Part shown: positions 58,101-63,045 of the stretch, in pieces
Numbering within the stretch: the stretch's first letter is position 1
Layout of the letters: each line of letters begins with the position of its first letter
Source: a bacterium
GTDB lineage: Bacteria > Bacillota > Bacilli > Lactobacillales > Streptococcaceae
Direction of reading: 5' to 3'
DNA length: 64,000 bases
NCBI GenBank assembly: GCA_905221375.1
Contig: CAJNCY010000004.1
Span: 107,684-171,683 of the forward strand
Notes under the pieces: generated by a model
What the model saw: only the letters and a program-made list of their open reading frames with translations
Database searches by the model: none
Told to the model about the DNA's origin: nothing
Program-made: the position numbers and the translations under genes

Positions 58101-60980
58101 ACGATAGACTGTAAAGATTGGTGTATTGGCTGTCTCTGTTAGCGTAATGCCATTTAAAGTAGCTTGTGGTTTTTGAACATCTTTTGCTCTTGCTTTAGCT
58201 GGATCCGAATCCGCACCATTTCCATTCTTCGTAACTGCTGTTACTTCTGTTAAATCTTTTACTTTATTAGCTGGGATTGTAATTTCCCCAGTATTTGGAT
58301 CAATTCGAACATCTGGATTATTTACAGTCCATTTACCGTTTGTTCCTTTAGTTCCTTCAGCTGTTTTTTGCTTGTTATCTTCCCCTGTAAAGCTTACTTT
58401 GATTTTATCTACTTTTGTTGCATCTTGTGGTTTTGCAGTTACATCCCCATTATCCTTAGCTGTGGCTACTGGTGTTTGAGCTTTGGTATCTACAACATGA
58501 ACTGGTGCATCCACAATATAGGTTCCACGTTGAGGTATTACTACTTCTACCTTACCATAAACTGGTTTCCCTGTTTCTGTAACTTTGGACACATCTGGAT
58601 CTTTAAACCAACGATAGGTTGTTCCAGCTGGCATTTCTGACTTATTCTTAATGCTATCAATCGCTGGAGGAATAACTCCCACTTTTGTAGTTTGCTCTTT
58701 AGATACTGGTTTGAAATTGAAGTTAGTTGCTTCTTCTGGTCTCAAAGGCAACGTACCGATAATGGCGTTTTCACCCGTTCTATAACGAATGTAGCCTGTC
58801 GTTGTATACCCTCCATAGGCAATATACGGATCATTTGCTAAACGTTTTTTAATATCAGCCAGCATCGGATTACTTTTATCTTTATTCACCCAATCCGACA
58901 TAATACTTTGATCCAATTCATCACCTTCTAAAACTTTCGTTTTAAAAGTGATAATCGTACGTTGCCCAGCAACTACGTTCATTTTATCTTCTATAACACC
59001 TCTAACAAGGTTGTATTCAAGACCATTTTTATAAACACCTAACATATCAATAACACGTGGAAATGCATCAGCGTTAGGCTCTGTCCCATCTCCACTATTT
59101 TTACGGTAAATATTCGATCTCCAACCATTAGATGGGTTAATGTAGTCCAGCCACCCGTCTACATTTTCTGTATAAGATGCCCCCGAACGTCGGACACCAT
59201 CTTTTACATATGCTCGATAAGCTGAGTTCTCATATTCCCATGCTGAAGCACTAGAATATTCTTTATGAGATGTCTGATGCCCATCTTTATATTTTGTATA
59301 AGTAAAGTCATACGGATCTCCAACTGTACGTGGTATAGCAAGTGAGATTTTCTTAGAAGAACCCGCAAGAGCATTTGCTGCTGGACCTGAGTCTAATATC
59401 CAATAGTAATACTTGTTGCCATTGTCTTCAACTCGCATCTCACGATACACACGAATGTTATCATAAGCTTGATCAGCTGTTCCTTTACTTACGAAAGCAT
59501 ACTGCTTGGTATCTGGTGAATATACATCACGGTGTGAGTAGTCAATCATAGGATTTTTATTCCAACCAACACCGAAGTCTGTGACTTTCGTCTCACGAAC
59601 ATTACTTGTCCCACGACCGATTTCTTTTCCATTTTTAGTAACTACAGCTGTAACAACTGCATCTTTCACCATCAGTTTAGGATCGACGTTAACACTAAAG
59701 TACCCATTAGATTGTGACTTCGTCTTATATTTTTGTCCTCCTACTGTAACTTCTACATCAGATTCCGACGCTGTATATCCATCAACTTGAGAAACGTAGG
59801 CCAAATTGTCATTGAAGGACACCGTATCAACTTTGCTTACAACTACAGTATCGACAGTTTTCCCATTCACTACCAATGTAACTGTGTTTCCAACTTCAAT
59901 CCCAGGAGCATTTAACTTGAATGCACCTGAATCATCAAGTGTTGAAGTTACCAATGTTGTGCCATTTTTCTTAATTTGAATTGTTGAAGATGGTGTTGCA
60001 TAACCTGTAACAAATCCAGAATTTGCTACAACAATACCTAGTTTTCCTCGACTAGTTGTTTTATCTATTGGTACAGATCTTACACCTGTTCCTTGTCCCA
60101 TACTTTGACCATTACGTGGATCATGAGAACCTGAAGTCAAACGCATGGTAGCAATTTTAACAGAGTTAAACATTCTCTTCACAAGTTTATTCATTTCTTC
60201 AACTTCGTTCAGAGAAACTGTTGTGTTTTCAAGAACTCCTTGCGCCAATCCCAATAGTTCATTGGCTTTTTCCAGAACTTCTTTGCTTGTCTCATGCTCA
60301 GGCAATTCCAGAACCGCTGCCTGCAATTGATCAACAGATACTTTCAAAGAATCTTTTTTAGCTGATACAGTTTGGTTCTCTTCGCTTGCGCTTACTTCAG
60401 GAGAAGATGCGCTCGCTAGGTTGTCAGCCGGCTTCTCAGCTTTATCTACTTGTTTATCTACTTGAACCTCACTTGATTCTTTCGCAGCAGCTGATACGAC
60501 TGTCACATCTTTAGACAAGAGTTCTACAAGCTCATCAATATCCTTTTGAGCTAGGTCAGAACTTTCTAGGGCTTCTTTCCCTTTTTGAAGTCTGTCTTTA
60601 ACAGGTGAGACTACTGAGTCTGCAAGGTTTAATTTAGTTGAAAGAAGAGAATTTAATTCTTCAACTACTTTTCTCAACTTAGTTTTATCAACTGTAGGGA
60701 CTTGATTTTCCAAGGATTTATTTACTTCATCTACTTTGTTTCCAGTAGGTTCTGCAATACCTTGAGGCGACTTGGCCTCATCTCTAGGACTTACTACACC
60801 CGCCGTAGATTGTGAACTGCTTCCGCTTACGGTATCCGCACTAGCAACGCGCGCACCCAAAAACATCAGCGCTGCAACAGCAACTGAAGCGGCACCGAAA
60901 CTATATTTACGAATAGAAAAGCGCAAGACTTTTTCACGTTGTTGTCTATTTACTTTGTATGCATTCGATTTGTGTTCCAT
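49176..60980 (-). CDS. Giant LPXTG-anchored surface protein with YSIRK signal, Ig-like, Rib/TSP3 and proline-rich repeats
   Basis: A 3934-residue cell-wall protein, probably an adhesin. The YSIRK-type signal (FSIRKYSFGAASVAVAA, 21-37) is cleaved near Ala48. A charged helical part (about 50-290) and a non-repeated globular part (about 300-830) follow. Then come modules with KDNGDV Ig-like units (three), DVQKPQATLNGI modules (two) and NENGSVTVTPP units (two). From about 1839 to 2814 are eight Rib-like units, each followed by a TSP3-like Ca-binding stretch (DTDGDGIPD and DDDNDGIPD). From about 2815 to 3820 are eleven units with KPDGxxYPPGTxVEIPG. The sorting signal is LPNTG (3901-3905), a hydrophobic helix and ARKKKED. 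The start at 60980 follows AGGAGGA. Ligand unknown. Confidence 0.93.
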   Translation of the reverse strand: MEHKSNAYKVNRQQREKVLRFSIRKYSFGAASVAVAALMFLGARVASADTVSGSSSQSTAGVVSPRDEAKSPQGIAEPTGNKVDEVNKSLENQVPTVDKTKLRKVVEELNSLLSTKLNLADSVVSPVKDRLQKGKEALESSDLAQKDIDELVELLSKDVTVVSAAAKESSEVQVDKQVDKAEKPADNLASASSPEVSASEENQTVSAKKDSLKVSVDQLQAAVLELPEHETSKEVLEKANELLGLAQGVLENTTVSLNEVEEMNKLVKRMFNSVKIATMRLTSGSHDPRNGQSMGQGTGVRSVPIDKTTSRGKLGIVVANSGFVTGYATPSSTIQIKKNGTTLVTSTLDDSGAFKLNAPGIEVGNTVTLVVNGKTVDTVVVSKVDTVSFNDNLAYVSQVDGYTASESDVEVTVGGQKYKTKSQSNGYFSVNVDPKLMVKDAVVTAVVTKNGKEIGRGTSNVRETKVTDFGVGWNKNPMIDYSHRDVYSPDTKQYAFVSKGTADQAYDNIRVYREMRVEDNGNKYYYWILDSGPAANALAGSSKKISLAIPRTVGDPYDFTYTKYKDGHQTSHKEYSSASAWEYENSAYRAYVKDGVRRSGASYTENVDGWLDYINPSNGWRSNIYRKNSGDGTEPNADAFPRVIDMLGVYKNGLEYNLVRGVIEDKMNVVAGQRTIITFKTKVLEGDELDQSIMSDWVNKDKSNPMLADIKKRLANDPYIAYGGYTTTGYIRYRTGENAIIGTLPLRPEEATNFNFKPVSKEQTTKVGVIPPAIDSIKNKSEMPAGTTYRWFKDPDVSKVTETGKPVYGKVEVVIPQRGTYIVDAPVHVVDTKAQTPVATAKDNGDVTAKPQDATKVDKIKVSFTGEDNKQKTAEGTKGTNGKWTVNNPDVRIDPNTGEITIPANKVKDLTEVTAVTKNGNGADSDPAKARAKDVQKPQATLNGITLTETANTPIFTVYRGADFNPELKVWDNSGKISKVTVGNLPGGVSASNFTAQTGKDGSSEDKKYKTRLSSGRVIDTQTLGEHTATLHVEGSSATDSRDLKFKYRVVDITTKNLENGVAKVPVGSTLNVPNSRTNVDAHNYLKVVDSQDQSDRGNSHLPQGMTWTWKAGDNLDPGTTLDNSGKYTRNATAQFPSSVTDNNSTTRTTFAPTEIKRPVVLAVIPTAPSVVANENGSVTVTPPTRPNGTTPQDIDTITLTYTPTGKTTPETVTVAKSGNNWTVNGKTTDKVSVTPAGVVTISDLEVADGKEVTAKVSKRIDNNVVLESPVAKVTSKSSKPAKPVATAKDNGDVTGKPQDPAKADKITVSYTGEDNQPKTAVGTKDPKGKWTVNTPEVQINPNTGEITIPENKVKDGTEVTVVTKNGNGTDSDPAKATAKFSKPAKPVATAKDNGDVTGKPQNPAKADKITVSYTGEDNQPKTAVGTKGTNGKWTVNNPEVRIDSNTGEITIPADKVKDNTEVTVVTKNGNGADSDPAKVTAKDVQKPQATLNGIPLTETANSPIFTVYRGATFNPELKVWDNSGVISKVEVKGGLPKGVTASTFTSQTGKTEANPYATRLSSGTVLNTETLGEHEATLHVEGSSTTDSRDLKFKYRVVDIETRNLENGIAKVPVASTLNVANSGKNIDAHRYLKVVDSEDKADRGNNYLPSGMTWTWKAGDKLDSGTTLDNSGKYTRNATAVFPDTSKNSITDVNSTTRTTFAPAEIKRQVVLAVTPTVPSVVGHENGSVTITPPTRPNSTNPQDIDTITLTYVPTGKTTPETVTVTKSGNTWTVNGKTADKVSVTPAGVVTISDAEVADKTEITAKVSKRIDNVVLESPVARGTANGSLGAEVTPPVPVLEKEKTTPVTVVTPNKPGSTITTETPVNGLTVDGDGNLTGTPTVTDWGPKEEERKVTIPVKVKNGDEVVPVNVPVTIQRDTDGDGIPDKVDTDDDNDGIPDKDDANPKVADKLTGDTTGKTVKEKTPVPANTKVVTPNKPGTTITVDGPVNGLTVDNGGNLVGTPSITDWGPKEEERTVEIPVKLKRGTEETVVKIPVTIQRDTDGDGIPDKVDPDDDNDGIPDKDDANPKVADGLTGDTTGKTVKEKTPVPANTKVVTPNKPGTTITVDGPVNGLTVDNGGNLVGTPSITDWGQKEEERTVEIPVKLKRGTEETVVKIPVTIQRDTDGDGIPDVTDPDDDNDGIPDTEDANPKVADKLTGEKTGKTVKEKTPVPANTKVVTPNKPGTTITVDSPVNGLTVDNGGNLVGTPTVTDWGPKEEERTVEIPVKLKRGTEETVVKIPVTIQRDTDGDGIPDVTDPDDDNDGIPDKDDANPKVADKLTGTVTDPGKVKEKVPVPPTKVVTPNKPGSTITTETPVNGLTVDGDGNLTGTPTVTDWGPKEEERKVTIPVKVKNGDEEVVVDVPVTIQRDTDGDGIPDVTDPDDDNDGIPDKDDANPKVADKLTGTVTDPGKVKEKVPVPPTKVVTPNKPGSTITTETPVNGLTVDGDGNLTGTPTVTDWGPKEEERKVTIPVKVKNGDEEVVVDVPVTIQRDTDGDGIPDVTDPDDDNDGIPDKDDANPKVADKLTGTVTDPGKVKEKAPVPPTKVVTPNKPGSTITTETPVNGLTVDGDGNLTGTPTVTDWGPKEEERKVTIPVKVKNGDEEVTVDVPVTIQRDTDGDGIPDVTDPDDDNDGIPDTEDATPKVADKLTGTVTDPGKVKEKAPVPPTKVVTPNKPGSTITTETPVNGLTVDGDGNLTGTPSVTDWGPKEEERKVTIPVKVKNGDEEITVDVPVTIQRDTDGDGIPDVTDPDDDNDGIPDKDEEKNGTDPKTPTTQTPTIDITRKPNGDAVITPKKPDGSTYPPGTVVEIPGKDGNPIVVTIGEDGSGIVPNDKLPKGDLPGKGTVTEPNKEPSQPVPVTTPARKNPTIKIEQDPKTGDVTVTPKKPDGSIYPPGTVVEIPGKDGNPITVTIGEDGKGTVPNSVLPEGDIPGTGKIIEKGKTPEEVQVKTPKKLDPNEPQTEQPVSIDITRKPNGDAIVTPKKPGVGGTYPPGTKVVIPGDNDTPIEVIIGEDGSGIVPNDSLPKQDVPGTGTVTEPNKRPSQPVPVKTPARKTPTLDVEQDPKTGDVTVTPKQPDGSIYPPGTVVEIPGKGDKPIRVTIGEDGKGKVPNSELPDGEVTKPGKITEPGKPSVEVPEVTTPAKVTPTVDLEQDPKTGDVTVTPKRPDGSTYPPGTVVEIPGKGDKPITVTIGEDGKGKVPNSELPDGKVTKPGKITEPGKPAVEVPEVTTPAKVTPTVDLEQDPKTGDVTVTPKRPDGSTYPPGTVVEIPGKDKDHPITVTIGEDGKGKVPNSDLPEGKAPGTGKITEPGKPAVEVPNVTTPAHKTPTLDVKRDPETGDVTLTPKRPDGTTYPPGTTVEIPGKDGKPITVTIGEDGKGKVPNSDLPDVETPGTGKITEPGKPAVEVPNVTTPAKFTPETPVTEKPGKIEITQQPNGNAIVTPKKPDGTTYPSGSRVEIPGENGTTITVTIGDNGSGEVPNDNLPKTNVPGTGTVTEPNKKPSQPVDVTTPARKTPTLDVKRDPETGDVTVTPKKPDGSTYPPGTTVEIPGKGGKPITVTIGEDGKGKVPNSDLPDVETPGTGKITEPGKPAVEVPNVTTPAKFTPETPVTEKPGKIEITQQPNGNAIVTPKKPDGTTYPSGSRVEIPGENGTTITVTIGDNGSGEVPNDNLPKTNVPGTGTVTEPNKKPSQPVDVTTPARKTPTIELDQDPKTGDVTVTPKKPDGSTYPPGTTVEIPGKDGNPIIVTIDKEGKGKVPNSELPDGKVPGTGKITEPGQPAVEVPVETPAKVTPATPTDTIPVAPVTPDTPVKPDTNGGSGQDTPAPATPTPNAVTPNADQVDTKTTIDNGAKSNDSQNVLPNTGTESNAALASLGLLGLLSGFGLVARKKKED
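49745..50872 (-). repeat. Near-identical 564-bp tandem duplication in the surface protein gene
   Basis: The segment starting near 49745 repeats at 564 bases further (50309 on). It encodes 188 residues, two alternating proline-rich units with TPAKFTPETP, PSGSRVEIPGENG and TPARKTPTL. The two copies differ at only a few bases, which suggests recent duplication or gene conversion. Confidence 0.8.
52550..55470 (-). repeat. Eight Rib-like/TSP3-like repeats in the surface protein gene
   Basis: Units of about 340-370 bp encode NGLTVDGDGNLTGTPTVTDW, EEERKVTIPVKVKNG, then DTDGDGIPD-VTD-PDDDNDGIPD and PKVADKLTG. Copies 4 and 5 appear almost identical at DNA level. The aspartate-rich TSP3-like segments should bind calcium by family knowledge. 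Confidence 0.85.
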
Positions 60981-61090
60981 TTCTCCTCCTAAGGACAATA
61001 TAATTAAAAAAGCAATCTTTATAACTTCAACTCCCTAAAAAGAGTTAAGCTATAAAAATCACTATGATGATTGCTATCAGCAAATAACAT

Positions 61091-61142
61091 CACAGCTATC
61101 ACAGCTATCACAGCTATCACAGCTATCACAGCTATCACAGCT
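61091..61142 (-). repeat. 9-bp tandem repeat at the start of the giant gene's leader
   Basis: Five exact copies of CACAGCTAT (61091-61135) plus most of a sixth; on the transcribed strand the unit is AGCTGTGAT (ATAGCTGTG in another register). It begins 3 bases after the -10 box and spans the predicted transcription start, about 110 bases before the start codon. No other array of this unit is seen in the window. Confidence 0.95.
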
Positions 61143-61144
61143 CA

Positions 61145-61173
61145 ATTATACCATTTTTTACATAATTAAACAA
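61145..61173 (-). promoter_or_regulatory. Promoter of the giant surface protein gene
   Basis: TTGTTT (61168-61173), a 17-base spacer and TATAAT (61145-61150) with an extended TGG (61151-61153) on the minus strand. The leader is about 155 nt. Confidence 0.75.
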
Positions 61174-61377
61174 CTATAAACCCGTTTATCTCATCAAATA
61201 AAAATAAAAATTTTTGATATGCATAATATGTTATTATATTAGTGAATCAAGAACAAAAAAGCAATTCCTCCTCTACCTATAAAATAAATCCATCATCTCC
61301 TATCACATCAGTTGATTTATATTCATTGTAGCTCCTGGAATTTTTCTCGAGAATATCGAGTAAATATCAGGTGAAAC
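61174..61377. other. Interval with no gene
   Basis: An AT-rich stretch between the giant gene's promoter and the IS66 remnant. No frame with a ribosome binding site was seen. It may hold further decayed IS sequence. Confidence 0.5.
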
Positions 61378-61535
61378 GTATACATCCACCACAAAAGAAA
61401 AAAACTTGATCTGAAAAGGGATCTAATTCCAATTAGCTTTTAACTAAATAGACTAAGGAGTCTATTCTCTGCCACCTATATGTCTCGCCACAAACAAGGT
61501 AAACTTGACCTAAATCGCTTAGTTGAATCATCATA
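61378..61535 (-). pseudogene. IS66-family TnpB (Orf2) remnant
   Basis: From the ATG at 61535 the frame reads MMIQLSDLGQVYLVCGET and IDSLVYLVK, the N-terminus of IS66 TnpB accessory proteins. At the AAAAA after 61441 the frame shifts, and another frame continues LELDPFSDQVFFFCGG, again TnpB-like, then stops. The usual core after that is missing. It marks a decayed insertion sequence. Confidence 0.65.
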
Positions 61536-61700
61536 GTATAATACCTTTCCTCCGATAATTATTTTTATCTAATTTACCGGTAGTTTGGGAATTGTGATAT
61601 ATTCCTTGTTATGACTTGACTGCACTTATTTTATAGCAAATAGTATATTAGGCAAAAAACTCAATTTCAGGAGAAAATGAAGTAAATCTTCCAACAATAA

Positions 61701-61740
61701 AACGCATAATATCAAGGTTCAACACCTGATACTATGCGTT
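61701..61740 (-). terminator. Hairpin in the IS-remnant region
   Basis: AACGCATA plus TATCA (61701-61714) pair with TGATA and TATGCGTT (61727-61740), with one mismatch and one bulge. The minus strand continues TTTTATTG. It may be the terminator of the HNH gene at 61895-62542 or of a lost gene. Confidence 0.6.
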
Positions 61741-61807
61741 CTTCTGATTTCCAAGACTTTTTCCCCAGCATCTTCATTGACTCTATACAATCTGCAAAGG
61801 TAAAACC
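61712..61807 (-). pseudogene. 31-codon open stretch, possible C-terminal remnant
   Basis: The frame between two stops reads GFTFADCIESMKMLGKKSWK and ends ERIVSGVEP. It has no start codon at its beginning and sits next to the IS66 remnant. It looks like the tail of a lost gene. No family recognised. Confidence 0.25.
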
Positions 61808-61894
61808 TCACCAAATTGTATGAAAGATATGGATTTTATAAAAGATGAGAAAAGTTAAAATCTATAGGCAATTTAATGCCAATTAACACCGATT

Positions 61895-62542
61895 CTATCC
61901 TTGGGCATCTATAAATTCATGTAATTTATCTTGCAATAATTTTCCTCTATCTTTTATAAAGATATCATATATAGATTTATTTATTTCCTTCTCTCGCTCA
62001 CATATATCTTTTTTTGAAATATGCACCTTATCTATTTTAAAGATATCATTAATTTTTAAATATTTTTCCTCACAAGTTAAACTTTCCTTCTTTTTAGCAA
62101 ATGATCCATTACTAATCTCTTGATTTGTTTTTTTGGTTAACAAAGTCAGATTACCGATTCTATTTTTCAGCTTAGAATTTTTTTTATTAAATTGATTAAA
62201 GTACGGATTTTGAGGAACAATATGTTCGATTTCCCATATCGAATCTTCATTAAATTTATATTTTTTTAAAAGAGTATTGATATCACTTTCAGAATCAAAC
62301 AAAGAAAGACATATAAAAATGAATCTTGTAAACTTTCTATGCTTACTATAAAAATTGGAGATATTTGGGGAAACATAGTATTCATAGATAGTATAATGCC
62401 TTCTCACATAATTTATAAGATAATCAGCTAATTCATCAACATTTTTTAAACTAGGATTCTCTTCTTGATTTTTTCCTTTTAAATCTGCAATTATGCCTTT
62501 ATCAAACATTAAGTTTAAATAATCATCATAATTATTTTTCAT
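61895..62542 (-). CDS. Short HNH protein with a DUF1524 (GmrSD C-terminal-like) domain
   Basis: A 215-residue protein. Residues about 100-160 carry WEIEHIVPQ (His107), RIGNLTLLTKKTNQEISNGSFAKK (Asn131, Asn145), the intact His-Asn-Asn core of the DUF1524 nuclease domain found at the C-terminus of GmrSD-type (type IV) restriction enzymes. The DUF262 NTPase-like half is missing: an in-frame TGA lies 8 codons before the ATG, so this is the whole frame. GGGAG is 11 bases upstream. It is AT-rich, unlike its neighbours. It is either a truncated relic or a compact nuclease. Confidence 0.75.
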   Translation of the reverse strand: MKNNYDDYLNLMFDKGIIADLKGKNQEENPSLKNVDELADYLINYVRRHYTIYEYYVSPNISNFYSKHRKFTRFIFICLSLFDSESDINTLLKKYKFNEDSIWEIEHIVPQNPYFNQFNKKNSKLKNRIGNLTLLTKKTNQEISNGSFAKKKESLTCEEKYLKINDIFKIDKVHISKKDICEREKEINKSIYDIFIKDRGKLLQDKLHEFIDAQG

Positions 62543-62614
62543 ACTTACAGTGTCTCCCTTTCAAATTCTCTTTTACTTTTAGTGTATCAGCTCGGAAATG
62601 TTAACTAATAAATC

Positions 62615-62896
62615 CTATGATCTTGTATCTAAATAAATTTTCCAACCGCTATCTCTGATAATAATCGTATCATTTTCGAAATCCACAACTATTCTATCAC
62701 TAAAACTTAATGGAGGATTATCTCCAAATCGCACTCTAAGGCTTTCTTCATCCCATCTTATCAATAAGGCACCATTGTAATATCTCACATTAACATGTCC
62801 TGTAGTCCTCCTATTATCACGTTCAAGCCTATAAATCCAATACCAATTTGTTCCGTTTATTTCACTCAAAATATCTCTTAATCTATATTTAACCAT
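62615..62896 (-). CDS. Small hypothetical protein (93 residues)
   Basis: Begins MVKYRLRDILSEINGTNWYW; contains NVRYYNGALLIRWDEESLRV and VDFENDTIIIRDSGWKIYL, suggesting an all-beta fold. No signal, membrane segment or known motif recognised. A good AAGGAG-AAGG site precedes the ATG. It is 72 bases upstream of the HNH gene on the same strand, so the two may be cotranscribed. Confidence 0.6.
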   Translation of the reverse strand: MVKYRLRDILSEINGTNWYWIYRLERDNRRTTGHVNVRYYNGALLIRWDEESLRVRFGDNPPLSFSDRIVVDFENDTIIIRDSGWKIYLDTRS

Positions 62897-62922
62897 ATCA
62901 AACCTTCTCCTTTACGCATCTT

Positions 62923-62938
62923 ATTAAAACGTTTACAT
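62923..62938 (-). promoter_or_regulatory. Possible cre site upstream of the 93-residue gene
   Basis: The plus strand reads ATTAAAACGTTTACAT, close to the CcpA cre consensus (ideal core TGAAAACGTTTTCA), about 30 bases before the ATG. A weak TAAGAT is the best -10 nearby. Confidence 0.35.
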
Positions 62939-62953
62939 TTATTCTAAAGAAAG

Positions 62954-62991
62954 ACGGATAGAAAGTAGCTTTTAAACTTCTTTCTATCCGT
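62954..62991 (-). terminator. Terminator of the second surface protein gene
   Basis: ACGGATAGAAAG (62954-62965) pairs with CTTTCTATCCGT (62980-62991), 12 bp. The minus strand continues TCTTTCTTTAG. Confidence 0.75.
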
Positions 62992-63045
62992 TACTTCCTC
63001 TAAGAATTAACACAACCCATTTTCAGTTCAATTTAATGACTCATC

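Noticed and set aside
61091..61142. Short repeats considered as a CRISPR array
   Set aside because: The units are 9 bp, directly adjacent, without spacers; no cas genes are in the window.
61448..61467. AATAGACT-AAGG-AGTCTATT hairpin as a terminator
   Set aside because: No T run follows on either strand, and it lies inside the IS66 TnpB remnant.
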